64,000 nt of DNA from Mongoliibacter ruber (GTDB lineage Bacteria; Bacteroidota; Bacteroidia; Cytophagales; Cyclobacteriaceae). Positions 27,069 to 35,063 of the stretch are shown piece after piece; position 1 is the stretch's first letter, and every line of letters starts with the position of its first letter. Where the stretch lies: positions 269,863 to 333,862 of the forward strand of contig NZ_PVTR01000006.1 in the NCBI RefSeq assembly GCF_003003005.1. The letters are read 5' to 3'. Below the pieces are notes generated by a model, which searched no databases, was not told the DNA's origin, and was given only the letters and a program-made list of their open reading frames with translations. The position numbers were made by a program, and so were the translations under genes.

Positions 27069-27700
27069 TTACTTCCCTCTGTTTCTTAAATTTTCAAGAT
27101 GAACCGCTTTTCTTGCATAATAGTAGTTATCTAAAAATGTATTCCTTGAGTCAATTGATCCGAAAAATATATGAGCTATCTCGGAAGATCCCCCTGTTAA
27201 TGCAATTGCCGGCCCACTTGGGCCAGTACCATATGTATTCAGGTTGTTATAAAGTTTCATGCCATCAACTAAATGACCATTCTTTGTAGTATATAAATAA
27301 TGAGCGATGACACCTTTCGCATTTAATTTACCACTAATCTTATCTGTACCGCTTGCTATATGTTGTCCTAAATCATAGGTAGACGGTACTCAATCTTTTC
27401 TTGGCAATCCTGTAGCTGGATCAATAAAATGCGGTTTATCTTCTTTAATCCATTGAACAAAAGCATCATACCTGGCTAGTGAACTCTAAGTCTTAGAAAC
27501 ACCAGTTGCAAACTCACTTACCCCCCGATTGCGCACCCATATCCCCAAAACCACCTGCACCAAACAAATATGGGCTTCCGAAATATTTTCTGTTCAGTAC
27601 TGTGCCCGATTCAGCTACATAGGTCTCTGTATATCCTCCCAATACCTGCCTGCTTTCTCCTGAGCCTGTACTGAATTCGATATAACCTGTATTGATATGG
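27069..27700 (-). pseudogene. Rhs C-terminal module E, decayed
   Basis: Minus-strand translation gives the shared core tail ([45 protein letters not shown]), then a stop and frameshift near 27520. The toxin-like end then runs ARYDAFVQWIKEDKPHF, IDPATGLPRKD, a TGA stop at about 27392-27394, then VPSTYDLGQHIASGTDK and on to HLENLRNRGK. The TGA replaces what is probably Trp. With at least two disruptions the toxin cannot be made as one protein. The first half of the module's core is missing. Confidence 0.7.
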
Positions 27701-27871
27701 AAATGAACTCATATTAATATTAAACTCGGATTGAAATAATTCAATAAATCTATCATTGTCTTCTGAAAGAGTTTTGAGATTATTTAATTCTGTATCGTAG
27801 CTAATATCCTTAACTCCAAAAACCTCATTTATCAATGATTTAAGCTTAATGAAATCTTTATTGCTATCCAT
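27700..27871 (-). pseudogene. DUF1493-like (acyl-carrier-like) gene, 3' end lost
   Basis: MDSNKDFIKLKSLINEVFGV through NINMSSF resembles the first two helices of DUF1493 proteins, which adopt an acyl-carrier fold and often sit beside polymorphic toxins. At about 27700 the frame runs into module E DNA in a foreign frame (YQYRLYRIQY). The gene was cut by the junction of module E and is probably a leftover immunity gene. Confidence 0.5.
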
Positions 27872-27987
27872 AATTACTTATTCTGCAAGTGCTGAAACTG
27901 TCCAACTCCAATAACTCTTCCAGATGGAATAATAAAATTCCTATTGTAGAAGGTTGCCTTATCTAAAGTATCCCTTTGTCTTAAACA

Positions 27988-28329
27988 TCAAATTCTTTTC
28001 AATCTATCCTTAACATCTGTCGGCAAATTGACTAAAAAGTCACTTTCCATACCTTTCAAAATCTCTCTAATATCTGACTCTGCTTTTAATACCGAATAAT
28101 TTTTGTCGATTTCCTTAAAGCCATGCTTGATTGCATCGCAGTAAAAATCTAATAAATTATAGACTAAATTCAAATCCCCCTGTTTGAAATCTTTTTCATG
28201 TTTAATTGAAATATGATAGATTTCATCATCAACATCAAAGGAATAGTCTCGATTACCTTTCTGAAATTCTTCTGACCATGCCAATGTTTTTTCTAACAAA
28301 GACCTTAGTTCTGTAATGAATTGATCCAT
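27988..28329 (-). CDS. Candidate immunity protein for Rhs module D
   Basis: From the ATG at 28329, 113 residues, acidic and mostly helical, soluble with no signal peptide. It starts 12 bases after the stop of the Rhs tip at 28341 on the same strand, the usual place of a cognate immunity gene. A cytoplasmic acidic partner fits a toxin that acts in the cytoplasm. No family recognised. An upstream open frame ([10 protein letters not shown]...) overlaps the toxin tail and was rejected. Confidence 0.55.
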   Translation of the reverse strand: MDQFITELRSLLEKTLAWSEEFQKGNRDYSFDVDDEIYHISIKHEKDFKQGDLNLVYNLLDFYCDAIKHGFKEIDKNYSVLKAESDIREILKGMESDFLVNLPTDVKDRLKRI

Positions 28330-28340
28330 TATCGCCTTAC

Positions 28341-29174
28341 TTAAAATCTTTTCCAAAAGTCCCCTTGATCTCCTGGTTTCACCTGCCAAGGTCTGTGCCT
28401 ACCTATTCCTCCTGGTCCTCGTCTATGGTAATGTAAACCATTTCTTAAGTCCAAATCAATTCTAAAATTCTTGCCTGTCTTAAATAGTGTAGTACCTCGC
28501 ATTGAAGAATTTGACAACATCCTTACGCTTCCAATCCCTACACCAGACCCCGTATAAACTCCCCTTGTAATAGCTATCTCTAAAGCTTTTTCAGTACCAA
28601 ACCCAAGATCATATCCCATTTCATAAGCTGACATATTTGGGATATTTTGTATGTAGTTGATGGTTCCGTCAGCCATTTGAGCTCGCATCATCATACCCTG
28701 AGGGCAAGTTTGACAGCCCAACATTGCCATATCAAGCATTCCCTGCCCCAAATATTTCCAACCTTGTGTTGTGCCTAAACTGGCAAAGAAATCTACAGTA
28801 CTTCCAATACCTGCTCCAAAGCCATCAACAAAACCACTTCCGAAATTTCCTGTGGAAGTGATATTCTTCGTGCTTCCATCTGAATATTCTACGTACCTGT
28901 GAATCCTACTTGTTCTTTCTCCCTTTTCATTTACACTGTAATTCATACCCAGCCAGACGGCATCCTTTCCTTCAGAATATGTCCCACTAAAACTGACTGA
29001 ACCCGTAGAATTATCGGAATCATAAGTCCCATACCCATCACTCCACTCAAACATCCCGTCCGGATCGATAAACTTCACCGGATTGTTGAAGCCATACCTG
29101 TATGGTGTCCAACCGGGGGCAAGCTCTGCCAACGGATCCACAACCCCCCATCTACCAATCGTCGGATCGTACAT
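28341..29174 (-). CDS. Rhs core C-terminal tip, module D, with [14 protein letters not shown] toxin-like end
   Basis: 277 residues. It opens [17 protein letters not shown], then the shared [19 protein letters not shown], the end of an Rhs-associated core. The middle (about 85-215) is glycine-rich linker. The last about 60 residues are module-specific: [20 protein letters not shown] followed by IGRHRPWQ. The His/Arg-rich motif suggests a nucleic-acid-active toxin, but I cannot name the family. Reading continues upstream to about 29204 (VNLLDYGAR) where a stop closes it, so this is an orphan tip without its Rhs shell. Confidence 0.75.
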   Translation of the reverse strand: MYDPTIGRWGVVDPLAELAPGWTPYRYGFNNPVKFIDPDGMFEWSDGYGTYDSDNSTGSVSFSGTYSEGKDAVWLGMNYSVNEKGERTSRIHRYVEYSDGSTKNITSTGNFGSGFVDGFGAGIGSTVDFFASLGTTQGWKYLGQGMLDMAMLGCQTCPQGMMMRAQMADGTINYIQNIPNMSAYEMGYDLGFGTEKALEIAITRGVYTGSGVGIGSVRMLSNSSMRGTTLFKTGKNFRIDLDLRNGLHYHRRGPGGIGRHRPWQVKPGDQGDFWKRF

Positions 29175-29234
29175 CCTAGCCCCATAATCAAGGAGATTTA
29201 CTCTGGTTTAATTGATTGGGCTCAGTTATAATTT

Positions 29235-29654
29235 TTATTCCCTTTTTCGCAAATACCTTTCGATAAAGTTTTCTTGAAAATTCTCAAAAGCAATGCTATC
29301 TATTCTTAAATCAAAATAACCTTCTGATAATATAATTTTATTTAGAATAAATTCCTCATGCTCAGATTTAAGAATTAGTGAAGAATCTGAAATTTGTACT
29401 ATTTCCCAGTTTTTTGAACGTCCATTGCTATTGGTAAATATCTTTATGGAGTCATCATAAACTCTATATTTATACTCGATTGGTCCATACGCTTCGTGAT
29501 TAAACACAAATTCTCGCTCGTTAATATATATTTCAAAATAAGTGGAATCTTCTTGAGTTGCCCACCAAGCTCCCAAAAGCAGATTTTCCGAAATTTTTGA
29601 AGAACACCCAAATAAAATCAGAATAAAGAATATCAAATACCTTAAATCAATCAT
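29235..29654 (-). CDS. Lipoprotein, lipocalin-like, candidate immunity
   Basis: 139 residues, lipobox LIFFILILFGC with Cys near 17. The mature part has a LLGAWWATQED opening and paired strands ending FILNKI, one lipocalin-like unit like those of 26077-27066. Located between modules C and D on their strand. Its ATG overlaps the stop of a 32-codon frame upstream (TATGATTGA). Confidence 0.55.
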   Translation of the reverse strand: MIDLRYLIFFILILFGCSSKISENLLLGAWWATQEDSTYFEIYINEREFVFNHEAYGPIEYKYRVYDDSIKIFTNSNGRSKNWEIVQISDSSLILKSEHEEFILNKIILSEGYFDLRIDSIAFENFQENFIERYLRKRE

Positions 29655-29745
29655 AGGCCCATACCATTAAATAAAGTTTGAGAGAAGTTCTTAAATAAGC
29701 TCCAGTCGTTAAACCGTATGGTTCAAATATTGCTTCTTCTTTCAT
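29647..29745 (-). CDS. 32-residue open frame overlapping a lipoprotein start
   Basis: Starts MKEEAIFEPYGLTTGAYLRT and ends VWAYD. It overlaps the lipoprotein gene by 8 bases, which would allow translational coupling. It may be the tail of a lost Rhs tip rather than an independent gene. Composition is protein-like, but there is no other support. Confidence 0.3.
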   Translation of the reverse strand: MKEEAIFEPYGLTTGAYLRTSLKLYLMVWAYD

Positions 29746-29782
29746 CAAAAAAACCTATTAACCTTATTTCGTGGGGATTGTT

Positions 29783-30157
29783 TTATAGAATAAATAATAA
29801 TAATATTAATATTAAAAAGCCTATTAAAACAGGAGCAAATGCAATAAATCCATTATACACTTTCGGCTTTGACTTTTCTAAATAAGAAAACTTAGTTCTA
29901 TTAGACTTAAAGTTTTCTATTTTATATTTTTTTTGAATAATAAAAATTGATAAAACATGCCCAATTATCAGAAATGAAGCCAAAGGAATATTTAAATTAT
30001 TTCTAAAAATAAATATCAAAGGAACAAGAAAAAGCATGCTCGTCAAAGTCATATAAAGGATTGCCCATTCTAAGGGATCGTGCCTTTCTTCTTTTTTGAA
30101 AAAAGAATACGAGTTAAAGAGCAAATAATTATATATGTATTTCATAAAATTCCACAT
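29783..30157 (-). CDS. Polytopic membrane protein, candidate immunity for module C
   Basis: 124 residues with about four TM segments: near 30-50, 55-75, and two in the last 30 residues (FAPVLIGFLILILLLFIL). It begins 6 bases after the module C stop. A membrane immunity protein is expected if the toxin forms pores, and the module C tip is rich in hydrophobic glycine/alanine helices. The start may be the second Met (MKYIYNYLL). Confidence 0.6.
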   Translation of the reverse strand: MWNFMKYIYNYLLFNSYSFFKKEERHDPLEWAILYMTLTSMLFLVPLIFIFRNNLNIPLASFLIIGHVLSIFIIQKKYKIENFKSNRTKFSYLEKSKPKVYNGFIAFAPVLIGFLILILLLFIL

Positions 30158-30162
30158 TGGAT

Positions 30163-30912
30163 TTATTTTAACCAGTTATCTATATTGCCTGCAACATCAA
30201 CTCCAGCCATTTCTAAACCAAATCTTGTAACTCCATAAGCTACTCCACAAACAGGGCAGAAAATCCCTACAACAGCCATTGTTGCATCTGCACCTGCCAT
30301 TGACCATGCACCAGTAGTCCCTTTTTCGATAGCTTCATTTACAGATAATACAACACCTACTGTAGCAACAGCACCACCTAATCCTCTTATCATTTTTGAG
30401 GATTGCTTTAAAGCATGCCTACCTTTTTCGACTGGTGTATTTTTTAATTTTTTAGCGGTTTTTGCTTCTTGATTAAACAAATATCCTTCTGACGCTAGCA
30501 GCATACCTGTCCACGCATTTCTGGAAAGCTCTCTTCCTGACATGCCTGCACTAAGTGTTTCAGGACAATTGCAACCATCCCCCCCCATATCTCCAAACCC
30601 ACCGGCACCAAACAAATATGGGCTCCCGAAATATTTCCTGTTCAGAACAGTGCCCGATTCAGCTACATAGGTCTCTGTATATCCTCCCAATACCTGCCTA
30701 TTATCACCAGTGCCTGTACTGAATTCGATATAATCTGTGTTGATGGTTCTATCGATGTAGGAACCGCTGAAACTGATTGCGCCTGTTGAATTTTTCGAAT
30801 CCTGTGTAGAATAACCGTCAGAATACTCAAACATCCCGTCCGGATCGATAAACTTCACCGGATTGTTGAAACCATACCTGTAAGGTGTCCAGCCAGGTGC
30901 AAGCTCAGCCAT
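30163..30912 (-). CDS. Rhs core C-terminal tip, module C, hydrophobic (pore-like) end
   Basis: 249 residues. Shared core: [36 protein letters not shown] and the [18 protein letters not shown] block up to about residue 110. The variable end has hydrophobic, glycine/alanine-rich helices (GLGGAVATVGVVLSV, AMAVVGIFCPVCGVAYG-like), compatible with a membrane-inserting toxin. Core codons upstream (30918-31223) are in another frame because of a palindrome-containing insertion at 30936-30952, so this tip is now separated from its core. Confidence 0.72.
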   Translation of the reverse strand: MAELAPGWTPYRYGFNNPVKFIDPDGMFEYSDGYSTQDSKNSTGAISFSGSYIDRTINTDYIEFSTGTGDNRQVLGGYTETYVAESGTVLNRKYFGSPYLFGAGGFGDMGGDGCNCPETLSAGMSGRELSRNAWTGMLLASEGYLFNQEAKTAKKLKNTPVEKGRHALKQSSKMIRGLGGAVATVGVVLSVNEAIEKGTTGAWSMAGADATMAVVGIFCPVCGVAYGVTRFGLEMAGVDVAGNIDNWLK

Positions 30913-30935
30913 GGGATCTACAACACTCCATCGAC

Positions 30936-30952
30936 TCCGATTGCGATCGGGA
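30936..30952. repeat. Degenerate CCCGAT...ATCGGGA palindrome inside Rhs core
   Basis: TCCGATTGCGATCGGGA. It lies at the same position in the core as the better-preserved palindrome at 33734-33751, where TYNP should continue into the RW-x-VVDP motif. It coincides with the frame break. Confidence 0.6.
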
Positions 30953-31172
30953 CAGGGTTATAAGTCCTTGCCCCGTAATCGTAGATATTGATGTCATTGT
31001 CGGTAATATGCTCCTTAGCATTATAAAGATAACGGTTCTTTTTAATTCCTCCATACTGGTATCCCAAACCTTCCAATTCTACTCCCCAGGGGTCATAATG
31101 CGTTTCCTGCACTATTATCGGTCCTGTACTTTGTATACTGAACTGGTCAAACCAGACATCATCTGAAGTCTC

Positions 31173-31190
31173 CCCCGAAAGCTTTCGGGG
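31173..31190. repeat. Perfect 18-bp palindrome in Rhs core
   Basis: CCCCGAAAGCTTTCGGGG, identical to 34028-34045. It keeps the reading frame and adds PRKLSG to the protein. Confidence 0.8.
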
Positions 31191-31223
31191 AAGGTATGCC
31201 TTTATAATAGATGCAATCTCCAC

Positions 31224-31471
31224 CTAGATCATTCGCCAAACTTCACCCAGAAGAGGTTAATCCCCAGTATAATAGTTTTTTATGCTTAATAATTTTTGAA
31301 GTTTACCAATCCTTTAATCGGATATCGCATCTGAGAAATATGATTTAATAAGGTGTTTATCTGTAAAAAATCAGTACGAATAATAATATTATTATTGCTA
31401 AAAGAGACATTCTAAACATCAATTTCCAACTAAATTTATTCCAAGGTATTAATGGCATAATAACATTTTTT
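31224..31471. other. Spacer after module B containing one small open frame
   Basis: AT-rich spacer. Only the 33-codon frame at 31357-31458 looks protein-like. Confidence 0.35.
31357..31458 (-). CDS. 33-residue single-TM peptide after module B
   Basis: Starts MPLIPWNKFSWKLMFRM and continues into one strong TM helix (LLAIIILLFVLIFYR). It begins 14 bases after the module B stop on the same strand, the position of an immunity gene. It could be the remains of a larger immunity protein or a genuine small membrane peptide. Confidence 0.4.
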   Translation of the reverse strand: MPLIPWNKFSWKLMFRMSLLAIIILLFVLIFYR

Positions 31472-32260
31472 TTAAAGTTGTAGATTATTTTGAGAGTTAT
31501 TGCCGAATTCCCTATAAAATTCCTCAGGAATATATATAGGTATTAGTATTGGCCACCTAATTGCTTTTTCTAAGAAAAATGTTTCAAAAATACTTATGGC
31601 AGCAACTCCTATTTGCTTTCGTTTATTTTCATCTTTAAGTAATGGGAAACCTTCTTGTAAATCATGCCCCATATGTGTATCCCAAAAATTAAAAGATTTA
31701 TTTTTTGAATTCCAATCCTTATCTACCCAGAAAGGCTTTCCTCTTTTATCTGACATTTGGTACCATGTGACGCTTCCTACATTTTTTGAAACCCCCATAT
31801 AACCATACCCACCATTTTCTGACCTGGCTATTTCAGATGGGTGTTTGGAATCTCTCTTTTTTTTGTCATCCTGACAACACTCAGCTTTAATTTTAGCTCT
31901 TCTAGCACCTTCTTCCTTTAACTCATTATATATATTATTAGCCCTCTCTACCACTATTTTGGCATTGGATTTACCAGTACCTGAACTACCTTCTATATCA
32001 GATCGGTATCCCACATCTTCGGTATGACTCCAAACCTGACTCATCTCGATCTGTTCTCCGTACCCTCCTGTCACATACTCAAACATCCCATCAGGATCAA
32101 TAAACTTCACCGGATTGTTGAAGCCATACCTGTATGGTGTCCAGCCAGGTGCAAGCTCAGCCATGGGATCTACAACATTCCATCGACTCCTGATAACTAG
32201 AGATGATAAGCTTCTCCCATAACTAAAAGTAATTCTTAAAAATTGGAATTGCAAAGTCAT
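31472..32260 (-). CDS. Rhs core C-terminal tip, module B, unrecognised end
   Basis: 262 residues. Residues before [17 protein letters not shown] are junction DNA. The shared [20 protein letters not shown] follows. The variable part is hydrophilic ([59 protein letters not shown]) and ends with a hydrophobic stretch before QNNLQL. H and D residues in FWDTHMGHD could be catalytic, but no family is recognised. The real start is uncertain; the Rhs shell is absent. Confidence 0.65.
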   Translation of the reverse strand: MTLQFQFLRITFSYGRSLSSLVIRSRWNVVDPMAELAPGWTPYRYGFNNPVKFIDPDGMFEYVTGGYGEQIEMSQVWSHTEDVGYRSDIEGSSGTGKSNAKIVVERANNIYNELKEEGARRAKIKAECCQDDKKKRDSKHPSEIARSENGGYGYMGVSKNVGSVTWYQMSDKRGKPFWVDKDWNSKNKSFNFWDTHMGHDLQEGFPLLKDENKRKQIGVAAISIFETFFLEKAIRWPILIPIYIPEEFYREFGNNSQNNLQL

Positions 32261-32308
32261 TGTGATAGTAAGGGGTAGTTACAAACTACGCCTAGCACCT
32301 ATGCCATA

Positions 32309-32488
32309 CTTCACCAAGAGGGGGAACAACAAGGCTTTGAACTCAAACCCATCAAAGGCAGCCACCACTATTATCAGCCCCCGGGTTCAGGAAAGATCAC
32401 CGTGGTACCCCTGCACAAAAAAGACCTGCCCAAGGGCACTTTCTTCGCTATCTTCAAACAGGCTGGGATTGATAAAAATGAACTGTAA
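32309..32488 (+). pseudogene. HicA-like mRNA interferase remnant
   Basis: Plus-strand frame reads EQQGFELKPIKGSHHYYQPP then KITVVPLHKKDLPKGTFFAI and FKQAGIDKNEL, the HicA/YcfA dsRBD-like fold with the catalytic GSHH. The N-terminus is in another frame (MPYFTKRG), there is no in-frame start, and no hicB follows. It is inserted between modules A and B on the opposite strand. Confidence 0.7.
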
Positions 32489-32534
32489 GTAAAAAGCCCC
32501 TGAGTGATCAGAGGCCTTCGTTAATTTTCTTTAA

Positions 32535-32927
32535 TTACCATGGGTTTAAATGTTTTGAAAGGGTAATACCCGAAAAAATTAATAATCCAGTTGAACCAAG
32601 AAATAAAACAGCTGCTAACAATGAGTACTGCCATTTTCCTTTATTCCTGTTTCGCTGATTATAGGAGTTAATTATTTCTTTCATCCTGTCGGATTTCTTG
32701 AAATACCTATCAGTCATGTAACCATTAAATATTGCAAATGGTATTACTAATGCAATTATCCATTTATTCTGGGGAAATTTGAGATTAAATATCAAAAAAA
32801 TGAAAAGTATCAAACTCATAAATGCAAAGAAAGTAACCATAGAAACAAGAAAACTCGCTCTTTCCATTACGTAAGAGTCCCTTTTAGATATCATACAATA
32901 GAAAGAATAGAATATTAAATCGTACAT
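32535..32927 (-). CDS. Membrane protein, candidate immunity for module A
   Basis: 130 residues with four TM segments: near 27-48, 53-70 and a pair around 100-125, with a charged cytoplasmic loop (DRYFKKSDRMKEIINSYNQR). It starts 6 bases after the module A stop. Same design as the gene after module C, fitting immunity against a membrane-acting toxin. The start may be a later Met. Confidence 0.6.
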   Translation of the reverse strand: MYDLIFYSFYCMISKRDSYVMERASFLVSMVTFFAFMSLILFIFLIFNLKFPQNKWIIALVIPFAIFNGYMTDRYFKKSDRMKEIINSYNQRNRNKGKWQYSLLAAVLFLGSTGLLIFSGITLSKHLNPW

Positions 32928-32933
32928 AATAAA

Positions 32934-33710
32934 TTATTTCGGTCCGTTATTCACTGGTCTATAGCCCCAATTAGAATCAATCCAATCACTTCCTCCGGCT
33001 ATTGACCAAATTCCATATCCAATAACACCAACTGCCACTACTGGTGAAGCAACAGTTCCAAACACAGCCACAGCACCTACCCCCAATACTGTAACCCCAA
33101 CATCCACCCAAGTATAGGTATTATCATTCCCAGTCGCTAACTCATAGCCTGCTACAAATGCAGTCGTACCATAACCAGCACGGCCAATTACTTTTCCGTA
33201 CTTAACCAAGCCAGTATATTTTGCTTTATCTGCTATCCTAACGGCGTTGCCTCCTTTTGTTAATTCCTGATAGGCTACAGCACCTCCAAACTCAAAGTTT
33301 CCCCGTACAATATTTGCTGCATTAAGACCTGTTACTATTCCTGCGTTATAATATTCACCCGAATCCCCCCCCCATTGATCACCCATATCTCCAAACCCAC
33401 CGGCACCAAACAAATATGGGCTTCCGAAATATTTTCTGTTCAGTACAGTGCCCGATTCAGCTACATAGGTCTCTGTATATCCTCCCAATACCTGCCTATT
33501 ATCACCTGTACCTGTACTGAATTCCATATAATCTGTATTGATGGTTCGTTCGATGTAGGAACCGCTGAAACTGATTGAGCCTGTTGAATTTTTCGAATCC
33601 TGTGTAGAATAACCGTCAGAATACTCAAACATCCCGTCCGGATCAATAAACTTCACCGGATTGTTGAAGCCATACCTGTAAGGTGTCCAGCCAGGTGCAA
33701 GCTCAGCCAT
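32934..33710 (-). CDS. Rhs core C-terminal tip, module A, hydrophobic (pore-like) end
   Basis: 258 residues. The first about 115 ([20 protein letters not shown] through GAGGFGDMG) are almost identical to module C. The variable end ([58 protein letters not shown]) is dominated by Gly/Ala/Val helices, a pore-forming or membrane-inserting profile. It is the tip directly behind the main Rhs core (33711-35063) but is out of frame with it. Confidence 0.72.
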   Translation of the reverse strand: MAELAPGWTPYRYGFNNPVKFIDPDGMFEYSDGYSTQDSKNSTGSISFSGSYIERTINTDYMEFSTGTGDNRQVLGGYTETYVAESGTVLNRKYFGSPYLFGAGGFGDMGDQWGGDSGEYYNAGIVTGLNAANIVRGNFEFGGAVAYQELTKGGNAVRIADKAKYTGLVKYGKVIGRAGYGTTAFVAGYELATGNDNTYTWVDVGVTVLGVGAVAVFGTVASPVVAVGVIGYGIWSIAGGSDWIDSNWGYRPVNNGPK

Positions 33711-33733
33711 TGGGTCAACAACACTCCATCGAC

Positions 33734-33751
33734 TCCCGATAGCTACCGGGA
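33734..33751. repeat. CCCGATAGCTACCGGGA palindrome at core-tip junction
   Basis: TCCCGATAGCTACCGGGA, near-perfect palindrome at the same core position as 30936-30952. It contributes to the frame break between core and module A. Confidence 0.65.
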
Positions 33752-33836
33752 CAGGGTTAAAGTCCTGGCCCCGTAGTCATAGATATTGATGTCATTGTCG
33801 GTGATCTATCCAACCCTGCACGCTGGCTCCTCACTA

Positions 33837-33857
33837 AAACAGTCCACGGGACTGTTT
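33837..33857. repeat. AAACAGTCC hairpin insertion 1
   Basis: AAACAGTCC, ACG loop, GGACTGTTT: perfect 9-bp stem inside Rhs core. The same stem occurs at 34159-34179. Confidence 0.75.
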
Positions 33858-34027
33858 CTTTACGTTCGGCCCTCATTATAAAGATAACGGTTCTTTTTAA
33901 TTCCTCCATACTGGTATCCCAAACCTTCCAATTCAACTCCCCAGGGGTCATAATGCGTTTCCTGCACTATTATCGGTCCTGTACTTTGTATACTGAACTG
34001 GTCAAACCAGACATTATCTGAAGTCTC

Positions 34028-34045
34028 CCCCGAAAGCTTTCGGGG
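34028..34045. repeat. Perfect 18-bp palindrome in main Rhs core
   Basis: CCCCGAAAGCTTTCGGGG, same sequence and same codon position as 31173-31190. Confidence 0.8.
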
Positions 34046-34150
34046 AAGGTATGCTTCTATATATCCGTCCTTGGGAATATCGATCTGTTTGATCAGTTCC
34101 TCGTGTCTGTTTCTTGCCTTTTTGCTGAGGACTCACCCCGCGACCTGGCC

Positions 34151-34191
34151 CCAAGCTAAAACAGTCCACCGGACTGTTTCTTAACGCTTGG
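34151..34191. repeat. AAACAGTCC hairpin insertion 2, with outer arms
   Basis: Inner stem AAACAGTCC / GGACTGTTT (34159-34179) and outer CCAAGC / GCTTGG arms. It coincides with the first frameshift of the main Rhs core. Confidence 0.75.
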
Positions 34192-35063
34192 TTCTCTTGT
34201 TCATATAGAACAGAATCCGAATCATACAGTGCATATGCCATGTAGGCTTCCGGCACGGGTTTCTGCTGAAGTTCTGCAATGACTAGGGCTACCACATTGG
34301 CTATGGCCAGTTCGTTGGTTCCAGCAGACCTCAGGTTCTGCCCGAATTCTGTCAGCTGCGGGATAAGTTTCCTGTCCATTCCTGTTCTGAAAAAACTGGC
34401 AGGTAAGAGCTTCAGCTTCTTTGGTTCCACATACTTCCCGAAGACAGATAGGTCAATATGGTCTCCCATCTGAACTTCCTGGATCCTTAGGGGGCCAAGG
34501 ATCCTGTTCCGGTCGGCATTCAGCCAGGCTGTGGCATAGCCACCCGGGGTCTTGTTATGTTCCCCGGCTCCCTGACGTGTTTCCCTGATATTCTGAAAGT
34601 GTTTTTCTTCTTCCTCTGCATTCACCGGCTCCATAGTCGCAGTCATCACTGTGCTTATCGGAGCCCTGATTACCTGTCTTACACTTCCGAGGTGGTCTTT
34701 GACAAAGAACTCATAATGGAATTCATTTCCCTCTACCACGACCCTTCCCTCTTCATGCAGTATATGGTCCAACTCTCCGTTTTCAAACACAAACTCCCCT
34801 ATATAATCACGGGTACGGTTCAAGGTGACGGACTGATAAAGCCTTTCGGTCAGTTTATTCCCAAGGGCATCATAGTCATTTTCAATACTCCCTATGGTGG
34901 TGGTGAATGTATACTTGGAAGGAAGGTTGAGATGGTTGTATTCTATGGAAGCCAACAGCCGGTCCATATCTGATGTCTGGTTCCCATTGGCATCATATGC
35001 ATATTTCAAAGAACCATTTGGATGTGGCTTAAAATCCTTCGCCAGATGATTTTCATATGTTCA

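Larger units (their letters stand above)
30918..31223 (-). pseudogene. Rhs core fragment upstream of module C
   Basis: Reads TSDDVWFDQFSIQSTGPIIV, ETHYDPWGVELEGLGYQYGG, then KNRYLYNAKEHITDNDI and YDYGARTYNP, the classical Rhs core just before the tip. It ends in the wrong frame (IAIGVDGVL). An 18-base palindrome (31173-31190, CCCCGAAAGC/GCTTTCGGGG) adds LPRKLSGE in frame. Near-identical DNA lies at about 33765-34060, so this is a duplicated block. Confidence 0.75.
29045..33735. repeat. Near-identical Rhs core segment in four copies
   Basis: The DNA encoding [20 protein letters not shown] is repeated at about 29045-29140 (D), 30821-30935 (C), 32074-32186 (B) and 33621-33735 (A), with only scattered differences. 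A second shared block ([18 protein letters not shown]) is at about 27535-27690, 30590-30750 and 33385-33545. These are the homology arms expected for tip exchange. Confidence 0.8.
33711..35063 (-). pseudogene. Main Rhs/YD-repeat core, 5'-truncated and frameshifted
   Basis: From about 35060 the minus strand reads FKPHPNGSLKYAYDANGN, YD repeats (YDALGNKLTERLY) and DHLGSVRQVIR, the start of the core, to about 34180. Then a hairpin insertion (34151-34191) shifts the frame, leaving an out-of-frame tail. Core codons resume in other frames (RNRHEELIKQIDIPKDG, TSDNVWFDQFSIQ, YDPWGVELEGLG). A second hairpin at 33837-33857 and the palindrome at 33734-33751 break it again before module A. The first YD repeats and N-terminus are missing; a stop closes the frame at about 35063. 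It is a dead core. Confidence 0.75.

Noticed and set aside
32262..32492. 76-codon plus-strand open frame
   Set aside because: Wrong frame; the HicA remnant is the real signal in this DNA.
32492..32520. Terminator after the HicA remnant
   Set aside because: Stem is imperfect and no clear T-run follows.
33757..33951. 64-codon open frame in the Rhs region
   Set aside because: Out-of-frame reading of Rhs core DNA created by the hairpin insertion.
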